Shown piece after piece: positions 23,808 to 33,377 of a DNA stretch of 64,000 nt. The notes below the pieces were generated by a model. That model was not told the DNA's origin, did no database searches, and saw nothing but the letters and a program-made list of their open reading frames with translations. The stretch covers positions 233,410,501-233,474,500 of the forward strand of contig JAUMIR010000004.1 in assembly GCA_030847615.1 (NCBI GenBank). Direction: 5' to 3'. This stretch comes from Gambelia wislizenii. Its lineage: Eukaryota > Chordata > Lepidosauria > Squamata > Crotaphytidae. The translations under genes were made by a program, and so were the position numbers. How positions within the stretch are numbered: position 1 is the first letter of the stretch; the number at the start of each line of letters is the position of its first letter.

Positions 23808-24360
23808 TTGTTGTTAATTGCTATTGCCGATTTCGGCTTATGGTGACCCCTATGAACGAGAGACCTCCAAGTCATCATGTTATTAATAACCATGCTCAAG
23901 TCTTGAAGATTCAGGGCCATGGCTTCCTTGACTGAGTTTATTTACCTGGAAAGTGCTCTTCCCCTTTTCCTATTGCCTTCTATCTTACCAAGCAGTATTA
24001 TGTTTTCTAGTGAGTCATATCTTCTCATGATATGTCCAAAGTATGACAGTGTCCATTTAGTCATATTGGCTTCTAGGACCAATTTATTTGTCTTTTTGGA
24101 AATCATTATTATTATTATTATTAGTAGTAGTAGTAGTATTTCCCCTCCTCTCCCTATGGATCAAGGCAGGGAACACAACAGATTAAAATACAACACATAA
24201 CACCAGTTTAAAACACATAAACCAGTTAAAAACATATAATATCAGTTTAAAAGAACATATAAGACCAATACATATTAAAACAAGCAGTCCATACTTTAAA
24301 TTCATTTTTTTATTATTATTATTATCCACAGAATGCTCCTCCAGCACTACATTTCAAATT
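23808..24360 (-). mobile_element. BovB (RTE) LINE fragment with AATTCTA target duplication
   Basis: Minus-strand BovB 3' end: TTGTTGTTAATTGC (inverse of the AACAACAA tail), TTCGGCTTATGGTGACCCC, GGCTTCCTTGACTGAG, and AGTGAGTCATATCTTCTCATG, which encodes MRR.DSLE-like residues in reverse. AATTCTA occurs directly on both sides (23801-23807, 24361-24367). A second element interrupts it at 24102-24324, after which BovB resumes with CCACAGAATGCTCCTCCAGC. Confidence 0.8.
24102..24324. mobile_element. Retroelement 3' end nested in BovB, bounded by (ATT)n
   Basis: Begins with (ATT)n/(AGT)n, then TTTCCCCTCCTCTCCCTATG, CAAGGCAGGGAACACAACAG and a run of AAAACACATAAACCAGTTAA-type repeats, ending in another (TTA)n tract. 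It looks like the inverted 3' region of a LINE or SINE. It is the innermost and hence youngest layer of a three-level nest. Confidence 0.55.
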
Positions 24361-24462
24361 AATTCTAAGTACTCCTCCCTAAACTCCAAATCTCAGAATA
24401 CCATGAGATGTCCTGGCAGCCAAAGTGGAATCATAGGGCTTTAATTGTGCAGTGTGAAAAGA

Positions 24463-25343
24463 TCTCAGGTTATGCAGTTAACATTTCTTTGGATGTAGGG
24501 AAGATTGTTGGAAAGAGAGAGAAAGAAAGTACTAATCAAATTAAATCAGTCTTTATTGTATAGCAGGTATATTGCCCTACATAAGCCACCAAACAGCTCC
24601 TCAAGGATTTGATAATCCAATGCTTCTCAAAAGATCTGTTGGGCTGGACCAGCATTTCACCCCACAATTCGCCAAGGACTAGTATGTTTATGCCATTGGC
24701 AACAACTTTTATTTTCTTTCCTGTAAACTTGTTGTGGACTACCAGCAGCTCATGGGCCAGCACAGGTCCGTGGACTGCCTCACTGAGTAACACTGCTATA
24801 ATCACTATCCTATATAAATCACTTGTAAAGCCATTGTATCTGTTGTACTCATTACTTCTATAGTTTTTCAACTCATTCCTCAGGATCTCTAAATTAATCT
24901 TATCTGCACCACCAATCAGCAAACCTCATTGTCCACCAGCACTCCAGACTACATAGATGAACTTAAACATGGTGGGCTAGCTGAACATTTTAGGCAGAGG
25001 TGTTCTGTTTATCACAGAAGAATTGCTTGTATGTTCTTGTACTTATACTTATATGACAAAAATCATATAGATTGGGGGGAAAGTGAAGAAATATACGTGA
25101 CAGAAAATTCAGCACTTCCAGCAAAAAAACACTTGTGGGTACAAACATTTTTTGAAGGAGCTGGCATTACATGACCACTAGGGGACCTGCTAGTACTTTA
25201 GCATAATCTTTTGGAGGCAACAGCACAGTTGCACATATTTAAAAACAAAGCAAAGTTATTTAACCCATTTCATATTCTTCCTTAAGTGAAGATAAGAACA
25301 GTTCTTCCTCCAGCCTGTATGTTCCTCTTCACTATCTGACTTA
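24463..25343. other. Unassigned region with one intact orphan reading frame
   Basis: A minus-strand frame at 24536-24922 (128 codons) has a plausible composition. An AATAAAG motif overlaps its end (complement of CTTTATT near 24549). I recognise no domain; it may be a retroelement remnant or chance. The rest shows nothing. Confidence 0.35.
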
Positions 25344-25607
25344 GGATATTATCAAATGTGGGGGAACGTGCCAAAAATCATGTTCCCAACCGCGCCAGAA
25401 GATTGTTCCGGGGGCGTAGCACTGCTGCAGATGAAGCTTCACTTTTCTATTGACAGGGACATGCCACTAATAAAAAGGCATGCTTTACTCATGGCAGCGC
25501 CACACCCCTGGAACGCTGGAGGACATTGTGGTCTGGTAAGGTCATCCCTTCCTGTTCTTCTAGTGATCTTTTGATGTGGTTTTTGCCCCCATTTGATAAT
25601 CAATCTC
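25344..25607. mobile_element. Short Harbinger-like MITE, divergent
   Basis: Left end GGATATTATCAAATGTGGGG and right end CCCCCATTTGATAATCAATC are inverse of each other. TTA precedes the left end and TTG follows the right. The interior has CTATTGACAGGGACATGCC and TGGTAAGGTCATCC but otherwise little in common with the other subfamilies. Confidence 0.6.
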
Positions 25608-25685
25608 TTGAGAATATAGGAATGTTATGCAGCAGCCATTTTTCTAGTTTTATTACAGAAATGATGAACCTCTGCAAAATAGGAC

Positions 25686-25688
<3 letters not shown>

Positions 25689-25716
<28 letters not shown>
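25689..25716. repeat. (GT)14 microsatellite, tail of a 5S-type SINE
   Basis: Directly abuts the 3' end of the minus-strand 5S-headed SINE, so it is best read as that SINE's (CA)n tail. Confidence 0.9.
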
Positions 25717-26190
25717 CTCCAAGGTTCCTGTTGACTTATGATGACCCCATGAGGGAGCCCTGGTGGCACAGTTGTTAAATGCTACTACTGCAAGTCACCA
25801 CATTGCAAGTGAACTCCAAGGTTCACTCAGCCTTCCATCCTTTCGTAGGTCGGTAAAATGAATATCCAGCTTGTGGGGGCAATTAGCTAACACACATTGG
25901 AAACTGCTTAATTCTGTGTAGATGTGTAAATTACTATTGCTTAAAACAATTTGTAAGCCGCTCTGATAGCCTTGTGGCTGAAAAGCGGGGTATAAATAAC
26001 TAATATGCATAAATTTCATAGGGTTTTCTTAGTCAAGAAATACTCAGAGGTAGTTTTGTCAACCCCTTTCTCTGAAATATACCTCACAGTACCCGGTCTT
26101 CATTGGTAGTCTTCCATCCAAGTACTAACCAGGGCTGACCCTACTTAGCTTCCAAGATCAGACAGGATCTGGTGCCTTTAGCATATTTAG
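25717..26190 (-). mobile_element. 5S-rRNA-headed SINE with BovB-like tail (T1), split by SINE-2
   Basis: On the minus strand the head reads AGCTAAGTAGGGTCAGCCC followed by TGGTTAGTACTTGGATGG, matching the 5S rRNA region that holds the internal pol III promoter. The middle has CTCTGAGTATTTCTTGACTA and the tail ends at GGTCATCATAAGTCAACAGG plus (CA)n. The head is at 26080-26190, the tail at 25717-25752. Another SINE is inserted between CCCCATGA and AAATTTCATAGGG. Confidence 0.8.
25753..26005 (+). mobile_element. tRNA-type SINE (SINE-2), near full length
   Basis: Starts GGGAGCCCTGGTGGCACAGTT. An A-box-like TGGCACAGTTG lies at 25764-25774 and a B-box-like region CAAGTGAACTCC near 25806. It then has CAGCCTTCCATCC, GGTCGGTAAAATGAATAT, GGGGGCAATTAGCTAACACA, and the 3' end AGCGGGGTATAAATAA. 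Inserted in the 5S-headed SINE; CATGA before it and CATAA after it may be a worn target duplication. Confidence 0.75.
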
Positions 26191-26614
26191 GCCTTTTGGG
26201 CCTTCTAATAAGCTACATGAAAATAATATCATTCATTTATTATTTATTCAAACATCTTGAAAAACCAGGAAAAGCTTGCAGAATGCTGAACAATATACTT
26301 CACACTTTCAAGATCCTAGAAAAATATACAAAAGTGTAATATATACAATTAATGTAAATTGTAATTAATTTTATGTTTGGTTTAGTTTCCATGGAAAGAA
26401 AAGCTGAAGTGTAATGTAAGTATTCATCCACTCCTTTTTAAACCCATATGGTCAGCACACATGGGTGTTACAAGGAAGAGTTCTGCATAATTATTCCCTC
26501 AGAAACTTTGGAGGAGTTTGTAATAAACAACAAGAAAAAAATAAGTTGCAATAAATGTCAGACCCCTTCAGTATATGCAAGGTGAGGTGAAATAACAGGA
26601 AATTTTCAGGAGAC
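26191..26614. other. No recognisable feature
   Basis: AT-rich unique sequence. Confidence 0.45.
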
Positions 26615-26617
26615 ATA

Positions 26618-26948
26618 GGAGATTTTCAGACAGGCAAAAATCGCTCCTTGCCGCGCGAGCAGCCTCCCGAAACTGCTGCGCGGCAAGGGTCTTCTTCGGA
26701 CGACGCTGTGCCTCTGGCGAAACCGTCCGTGTCACTTCCGTGAAGCTTGGGACGGCTCCGCGTCATATTTCAAGCACGGGCAGCCTCCGTGCTTGAAATA
26801 TGACGCGGAGCCGTCCCAAGCTTCACGGAAGTGACACGGACGGTTTCGCCAGAGGCACAGCGTCGTCCGAAGAAGACCCTTGCCGCGCAGCAGTTTCGGG
26901 AGGCTGCTCGCGCGGCAAGGAGCGATTTTTGCCTGTCTGAAAATCTCC
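26618..26948. mobile_element. Perfect fold-back Harbinger-like MITE, subfamily IV, copy 2
   Basis: A 331-bp element made of two 162-bp arms (26618-26779 and 26787-26948) separated by the 7-bp GCAGCCT. I found no mismatch between the arms. The ends are GGAGATTTTCAGAC and its inverse, and ATA flanks both sides (26615-26617, 26949-26951). It is strikingly CpG-rich (GCCGCGCGAGC, GTCGTCCGAAG) in an AT-rich, CpG-poor setting. Its family relatives at 14952 and 46004 have diverged arms. It encodes nothing, but transcription would give a long perfect hairpin RNA. Confidence 0.95.
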
Positions 26949-27035
26949 ATAGTCTTAAATACAGAGCCAAACACTAAAACTGGAATTAAGAAATCTGCAC
27001 TTATCACCCTACTGCCCTGATCCCCTGTATTCTTG

Positions 27036-27232
27036 TTAGATTTCAGAAACTTAACAGGGTCAGACCTGCTTAGTACTTGAAGGGGAAACTGCTAGAATAC
27101 CAGAGGTCTCCCGGTAGAGTTAGAAAAGAATCTGCCATGAAACCCTGGAGAGCCATTTCTGCCAGCTGATGACACTGGCCTACAAGTCAATGGCCTGACT
27201 CAGTATAAGGCAGCTTCCTGTGTGGCTTGTCA
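27036..27232 (+). mobile_element. 5S-rRNA-headed SINE with tail type T2, copy 1
   Basis: The head TTTCAGAAACTTAACAGGGT followed by CAGACCTGCTTAGTACTTG matches the middle of 5S rRNA. The body continues with AGAATACCAG and then the T2 tail: AACCCTGGAGAGCCATT, CTGCCAGCTGATGACACTGG, GACTCAGTATAAGGCAGCTT. The same head-tail pairing is seen at 43340-43556. Worn; the promoter region has several substitutions. Confidence 0.7.
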
Positions 27233-27393
27233 AGCTTGCTAATGAGACCAGCATTCAAAGGATTTAACCCAAACAGATGATATGCAAGGTTAGCTCTGTC
27301 ATTAGGAAAGTGAAGGATTCTTCTCAGATAGCAGATCTGGAGTGTCATAAGAGGGCAGCAAGTGGCTACTTAATTTGTTGTTACTGAACTTTT

Positions 27394-27570
27394 AAGGCCC
27401 TTTCACACTACACGGTTATAGCACTATGGTTTCACTTTAACTGCCATAACTATAGTACCTCACTAAACCATAGTGTCTCACTAAACTTGAAATTCCAGGA
27501 TTCCATAGGATGTCACCATGGCAGTTAAAATGGAATTATAACACTATATGGGTAGTGTGGAAAGGCCCTT
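27394..27570. mobile_element. hAT-like MITE ('CCCTTTCACACT' family)
   Basis: 177 bp with inverted ends AAGGCCCTTTCACACTAC and GTGTGGAAAGGCCCTT. The inner arms are ACTTTAACTGCCATAACTAT and its inverse CATGGCAGTTAAAATGGAAT. This is the shortest, cleanest copy of the family; no matching 8-bp target duplication is visible. Confidence 0.75.
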
Positions 27571-27654
27571 AGTGTCAGTAATAGGAAGAAATGCTTATGA
27601 GGTTTTCTATCTCGTGTATAGCATTAACATGGCTGGCTCTACATGCTATCATCC
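27571..27654. other. Spacer
   Basis: Short unique stretch between the MITE and the inverted R-X repeat. Confidence 0.4.
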
Positions 27655-27990
27655 TATACCATCCCACTGTTCCAATTAATCCTCTGCCGTTCCAATTTCA
27701 GCTGCTTTTAAAATGTCCCAGTTTTTCTCTGTTCCTCCCACTTTGCCCCTTTGTCTTCATCTCACATCAGTTGCTGCAAACTGAGTTGAAAGTGCAAAAG
27801 TAGCTTGCACTCAACTAATTCAGCAGGGGTAGAGGAGAGGAGGAATCTTGCCCTTCCCTGGGGACTCAGGCAAAAGCAAACTGCTGCAACCTCTCCTAGC
27901 TTGTGAGTTCTTCCTCATTTAATAACTTTTGCCTTCTTGACCACACTTGGCAGCACGTGTCCTGGTTTTTATCTGTGAAATATTGAAGGG
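27655..27990 (-). repeat. R-X interspersed repeat (reverse)
   Basis: Inverse of the 17165-17525 copy: TTCAGCTGCTTTTAAAATGT, GTTGCTGCAAACTGAGTTGA, CAACCTCTCCTAGCTTGTG, CCTGGTTTTTATCTGTGAAA. It preserves the uninterrupted junction corresponding to the MITE target at 1711/2285. Confidence 0.7.
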
Positions 27991-28611
27991 TATGTCATTC
28001 ATGCTTGGTCCTGTCATTGGGTTAAGGTTGGTACGTCTTTCAGCTCACCACCCCAGACATGTGTCAAGTTAAACCAGCCAAGTTCCCATAGGCATTATGA
28101 CTCAGGGAATGAAACGGAATGTGTATAGAAAGCCTCTCTACTGCTATGAGAAATATAAAGCGTTTTAGAAAGTTAAAAGACTTGATAAAGCAAAATCTAC
28201 TCAATGGCTTTGTTTAACTGTTCAGTGAATTGTTCACAAAGTTCTTGCATCTCCCCAGAAGCAGTCAAATATCACCCTCTTTCCTGGGGAACAAATTATT
28301 TTATGAATATTTTATATTCACAGCAAGACTTAGATAGTCCCATTCCTGTGACTACCCTACCGTTTTTCACATCAAGATTTCCTCTTCCCCATGTCTACAT
28401 GCGCACACATACACACAAATAAGACTACATTTGTTGCTTGTTCTGCATGCTGTCATATGCACTTTGTCTCTCTGTTGATGTCATGACCAACAACTAGAGC
28501 TTGGCAAAACATAGCCCCAAACATAACCTCTGTAACCTTTCCATTAAGTAAATACAGCAACCAGATGCAACCAGTTCATGCTCTTGCCACCTAAGTACCA
28601 CCTGGGAAGAG
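27991..28611. other. No recognisable feature
   Basis: Unique-looking sequence. Confidence 0.45.
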
Positions 28612-29045
28612 CTGGGCTGTGGAGTCCAAGCAGGAGTGGTGGAGTTGGAGTCAGAAGCAATTTTGGGTGGAGCTGCAGTCAGAATTGGAGTTAGAAACTC
28701 CAGTTTCAACATAAAAACTTACAATATTATGACAATATGTGGAAAAGGTATCATTTTATATTTTAAACATTTATTAAAAACCTTGTTTATCACATATTTA
28801 CTTTCCTAGGAATTTAGGAAAATTTTCTTATTCAGAAATTTTAATCAAAATATATATTTTATGTTCTGTCTATCTAAATAGCCTGATTATTCACATGGCA
28901 GTGATGAAATGCCTTGTGCTACCATTTTACTACAGTAAATTTATTATTACTAATTAATAGACATTTGCCATTTATGAGGGAGTCCGAGTCAGAGAGTAGA
29001 AACGTAGCAGAGTCGAAGGCTTGGCATAACGATTCCACAGCCCTG
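28612..29045. mobile_element. TIR element with GGGCTGTGGA ends
   Basis: Left end GGGCTGTGGAGTCCAAGCAG with a GTTGGAGTCAGAAG run (from about 28614). The right end is the inverse: GAGTCCGAGTCAGAGAG, then GATTCCACAGCCCTG. About 434 bp with an AT-rich middle. The GAGTC-rich ends are typical of a dispersed vertebrate MITE family; the superfamily is not clear to me. Confidence 0.6.
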
Positions 29046-29469
29046 GGGAGGAGGAATGCTCCAAAGGAGGCAAAACTCATAGCAGCTCAGCCAAACAGAA
29101 CTGCTAATAATAAAATATATATTTTTTGGAAAAAAAAGCTTCCTTGGCTCCAACAAAGAATCAGCCAGGGTTGCAACTCAGCATGCTCTTCTACCGGAGC
29201 CTAGAAGTTACTCTTTTGGACTGTGAGTCTTCCAGCCAGCAGGTCTTCACCAAACCCTATGGTACGGATAGGACAGAGTTTTGTTTCAGTTCATTTTTGA
29301 CAATAATTTACTACAACTCTCACTTTTCTTCACATTTCGTATGGAAAAGAAAAGTCATTTAACACATTCAAATGGGAGAGGAATGAAAATTCACCCATCC
29401 ATCCAGGCACAAGGATTTGAATACTTGGGCCTTAAAACAGGGACTCACAGTATATAACCCCCCCACACC
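29046..29469. other. No recognisable feature
   Basis: Unique-looking sequence. Confidence 0.4.
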
Positions 29470-29600
29470 CCTATGCCACTATTCTCTGAAGATGCCAGCC
29501 ACAGATGCAGGCAAAACATCAGGAATAAATTCTTCCAGAACACGGCCTCACAGCCCAGAAAAAACCCACAGAAAACCGCTCTATAAGTTTGGCCACCAAA
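29470..29600 (+). repeat. Dispersed repeat ('GATGCCAGCCACAGATGCAG' type)
   Basis: Contains AAGATGCCAGCCACAGATGC, GCAAAACATCAGGAATAAAT, and ACGGCCTCACAGCCCAGAAA. It is the inverse counterpart of the repeat at 45190-45320 (GGCTTTCATGGCCGG, TTTTTTTTCGGGCTGTGAGG). It is widespread in squamates to my knowledge; the class is not certain from this window. Confidence 0.5.
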
Positions 29601-30832
29601 ATCAAAAGGAAGGTTGCTAAAAGAAAAATAATAATCCCTGGATGCATTTTAGGAGAAACCTTCAGGTAGTATTTACAAGGTTCAAAATGTTTTTATGTAT
29701 TCAAGGCTTACCTGACCTAGTTGTTTCATTTCACATGTGTGTATTGTTTAATATTGAGTAAAAAAAAAAAAAAAAAAAGCCAAAACATGTACTGTACAAC
29801 TGCTCTTCTTTTTTTGTGGTATAGGAACCTATCCCTGTTCTTCCCATGTTATTTCTCCCTTTCATACCTATTTTATTTAGACTTTGTTAACTGAGGTAAA
29901 CCTGTACCTTAAGACTTTTTTTAATTGAGGTAGTCCTGTACCTATAAGCAATTTTCCCAGTATGATATTTTAAGATATCTTTCTTTAAAAGAAAAATAAT
30001 ACTGTTTTAAGCATATGGTATCCATTCTGACTTGTTGATAAGGAAAGATGGACTGATTTTACCAGCTGCATGACACAAAGTTCTCTATGCAGCAATAAAA
30101 TATCGAATTTTATTAATTTTCAAGAGGTAGAATAGACATTCTCCACCAGAATTGATGTGGGAATTTCAAGTGCTCAATACTGCTGACTGCATTTCTTTCT
30201 TTCAGTCTCTCCTATTCCAGTTTAGCCTTTAGTTTTGAGAAGGAGGTCTGACTGCTGACAAGAATAAAACAACAACAATTGTAAGATCTGTCATAAGGCA
30301 AACCACAGGTAAAGAAATGGAAAGTAATTGCCTCTGGAGGTTCTGGCCTTTTGTGCCCTGAAATTAATTTTCCATTTCTGGCACGATGAAGGTTTGATTT
30401 TTCCCTCTCCCTGTGCTGAAGCAAATAAATAAATAAATAAATAACTATTTAATGTAGCCTCATTCACTTCCTGGAGACCAACTTCAAACTATTACACAAA
30501 TTAATAATTAATTATCTAGCACCATTTCATCATTTGCTATTGTTTTATTATTTTAAAAGGAGGCAAGGGGGAGGGGAAGGGAGACCAGAAAAGTTAAGAT
30601 GTAGAGTAAATGTACAGTCATCTAGCATACTTTTTGTGGAAAGCCTACTGCAGTAACTGGAGATTCAGCAAAAGTGTATCTGACTCCATGGGAGGAACAG
30701 TGTTTTACAATGTCTCCTTCGTACCCTTTTGCAACTTATTTAATTACTTACTCAATTTAAGACTACCATATTCTGAAAACCAAAAAAGAGCACACATTTG
30801 CCAACTGATTACTTCAAACCACTGATCACTAT
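29601..30832. other. Unassigned sequence with simple repeats
   Basis: Includes an A-homopolymer of about 19 bp (29760-29778) and (AAAT)n at 30423-30443. Nothing else recognised. Confidence 0.45.
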
Positions 30833-31454
30833 AGACTTTATCAGACTAGCATCTAAACACACTGTAATTCCACTACTGAGGAAAGCGGAAACAGTGGCAT
30901 AATTACAGTAATTATCGCACGTCGCTGTAATCACACAACGGAATCACACCACAGAATCATTGCATGACCACCACTAGCAGTTTAAGAACAGGATTTTATG
31001 TCTGTGATTTTGTATGGGTGAGATTTCAGCTGTTCTCGTGAGAAGACACAACTTTGTTTAAACACACCAAAAAACACATAAATAATGAAAGAAATTAAAA
31101 AATAAACACTTAAACAAACATAAAAATGTGCCAAGAAAAGGTGAAAGTTCATTAAAAGAGCATCATATGTGTCCTGTGTTCTTGTTGGGAAAAGGTATGG
31201 GGGGGAAGGACTGCCCATTCATACTGTAATCATGTGATTACAGTGAAATGTGATTTCACATGCTCATCAATACTGCAGAAAAGAGCGATATTGAGGGCTA
31301 TTCATGGATTTTCCCATCAAAAAAAGTGACAAACAATTAGTAGATGGAGCACACATTGATCATGGGAAGACAATGACAGTGCACAATAATGAGAACCCAT
31401 TTGTGTTACTGTCGTTTTGTAATTCTGTGGTTACAGTTCCATCTGATAAAGTCC
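30833..31454 (+). mobile_element. Harbinger-like MITE, subfamily II, shorter form
   Basis: 622 bp from AGACTTTATCAGAC to ATCTGATAAAGTCC. The interior matches 11376 and 59382 (CACTGTAATTCCACTA, GCGGAAACAGTGGCATAATT, TAAAAGAGCATCATATGTGT) but lacks the block present at 18834 and 59382, so it is an internal-deletion derivative. The flanks TAT and TGT differ by one base. Confidence 0.8.
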
Positions 31455-31457
31455 TGT

Positions 31458-31905
31458 GATAACTTTCACTTTAAATACCTCTACTACAAGAGCTGTTATA
31501 ATTGCTACTACAAATATCCCTAATCTTCACTGTATTTAAATGATAACAATTTTGTCTTCCTTTCCCTTTCGCCAACTCTTCCAATAGCCACCACAACTGC
31601 TCCAACAAGCCACCGTATTCCATCACCGCCACATAGTTGGCAACTCCCTTAGCCATCTCATTTGACTAGCTCACCTTCCCCCTCTAGGTCTGTCTCCCTC
31701 TCCTCCCCTGAACTGTTATCTGTTCGCCACCCCGCTCTCTCAGCACTCTGCTAGGCCAGCCTCCATCCCTTCTCCCAATGGAGCTCACAGTGGAGACTGC
31801 AATATGGTGATGGTGGTGTGGGTGGCAGAAGTGGACACATCGAGGACACATGGTAACCCTACTGAACATCCATTTTCTATGCAACTTAATGGAGGAGAAA
31901 TCCAC
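31458..31905 (+). repeat. Unclassified dispersed repeat R-Y, copy 1
   Basis: Starts CACTTTAAATACCTCTACTA. It continues through TTTAAATGATAACAATTTTG, a C/T-rich block, TAGGTCTGTCTCCCTCTCC and GCCAGCCTCCATCCCTTCTC, and ends near GAGGACACATGGTAACCCTA. The same order occurs at 54945-55440. A 73-codon minus-strand frame here has no recognisable motif. Confidence 0.55.
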
Positions 31906-32659
31906 AGCAGAAAAGCTAAAATAGAATGCAGGTCACAACACAAACAAACAAAGTTCTGCAATGATCCACTAATTAATTTTTGATACTTTTATTAGACTGC
32001 TTTGTATACAATGGATGCAATTTTCAATGTATTTGAATCCATCTCAGTCTATCACTTATCTCTTTTTTATGGACAACTATCTAGTTTGTGGACTGTAATG
32101 AACTTGACTTGTTTATCTGTGTTTCTTTCAATTGTAAAACCATTGGGCTTCCTTGCCTGGCACAATCACCTCCCTCAAGAAGAGTAAAACTTTCTCTCCC
32201 CCTGGAAATAGGTATGTGTGGGCTGGCAGGATGGGTAATGTTTGTTTGTGGATTGTGAAATATTTTTGGACAGCTATTAAGCATTTCCCAAATGTTATAA
32301 TACAAAAGTGAAAGTGTTGAAATTATATCTTGACTTTTTCACAAAAACAAAACTTTGGAAAGAATAGGTTAGATCCAGAGAACTGTCAGCAGTATTCTGC
32401 TTGCAGAACAGGCCTTTCTTGTTTGCCTTACAGACAACTGTACCCCCCACTCAAAAAAACCCATTTTTCATGTTGGGAAATGTGAGAGATAACACAGGAT
32501 CTCTCAAGCAGAGTAATCAAATTGGCAAAAAGAAGGTGAACAATAACTAGCCCTATGCTCACTTATACACATTGGTCCAGCAGTGAAAAGAAATAAGCTC
32601 CACCCTTGTCCCTCCTTACACGGTTGATGCTATCCATTGAACCATCAAATTTAGAAGAA
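31906..32659. other. No recognisable feature
   Basis: Unique-looking sequence. Confidence 0.4.
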
Positions 32660-32930
32660 GTTGAGCAAGATGCCTGTAGTTAAGACTATTCCTTGGAGAA
32701 CAACTGCACAAGAAGAAATAGACATGCTGCATAAAAACAGAATATGGACACTTATGGAAGTCCCACCAGGCAAGAAGGCCATAGAATGCATACGGACAAA
32801 TGGATATCAAAATACCTTGATGTGATAACTGAAGTTTTACATGGAGGAGTAATGGAAAAGCTATATATGCAGCACACCCCAGGCTTTGAAACCCTTGTTC
32901 ATAAGCTTAAAGAGGGAATATATGGACTTA
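32660..32930 (+). mobile_element. Ty1/copia-type retrotransposon, decayed reverse transcriptase fragment
   Basis: Two frames of one pol gene are visible. The first (from about 32671) reads EEIDMLHKN then IWTLMEVPPGKKAIECI, fitting the copia (T/I)W.L..LP.GKK.I..KW motif. About 50 residues later in family order, the second (from about 32803) reads LDVITEVLHGG, KLYMQHTPGFET and LKEGIYGLR. This matches LDVKTAFLHG, the YM.QP.GF segment and LYGL. The missing part and frame change show an internal deletion. A MITE is inserted immediately after YGLR. Copia elements are scarce in vertebrates. Confidence 0.8.
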
Positions 32931-33377
32931 GGACTTTTTCAGACGCCCCTTACCACGCAAGAAGCCTCCGTAACAGCAATGAAGTTGCTGCGTGGCAGGG
33001 GGTCCGTTTTGGATGCCGCCGTCCCTCTCTCGGCGTCGTCCGTGACTGTTCCGGGTAAGACTGAGGATGGCCACACCATTTTTTATTCATGGACAACTTC
33101 CAGGAAGTGTACCAGGAAGTGCTCGGAACAGATCTCCCCTCCGCAGCTGTCATTGAGGAACAGGAACGGGGCTCCTGTTTGCACACCCGTGATTGCATGA
33201 TAGCAATGGAACGGGAGGTCCATTCATGATGAAAAATCGTGATTACATTGTTCCGGAACAATCACGGGAGCAGGATGGATGCAGGACAGAACAGGGTCAA
33301 TGTTGTCTGAAAGGGAAAACCTTTCCCAACCCTGTTCTGTTCCTGCCACGGGATATATAGCCCATGTGAAAATCTCC
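32931..33377. mobile_element. Chimeric Harbinger-like MITE, subfamily IV left arm
   Basis: 447 bp from GGACTTTTTCAGAC to GTGAAAATCTCC, flanked by TTA on both sides (32928-32930, 33378-33380). The left third matches the arm of 46004 (CTTACCACGCAAGAAGCCTC, CCTCTCTCGGCGTCGTCCGT). The right half has its own hairpins (AAAACCTTTCCCAACCCTGT, TGTTCCGGAACA) and no matching arm. It inserted into the copia relic. Confidence 0.85.

Larger units (their letters stand above)
23684..24462. mobile_element. hAT-like MITE ('CCCTTTCACACT' family), split by BovB
   Basis: The left half (23684-23807) carries AGCCCTTTCACACTCCACAA and TATGATTCCACTTTAA. The right half (24361-24462) carries the inverse AAGTGGAATCATAG and AGTGTGAAAAGATC. 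Related elements lie at 27394, 34227 and 60219. Between the halves is a BovB copy flanked by the 7-bp duplication AATTCTA. Confidence 0.7.
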
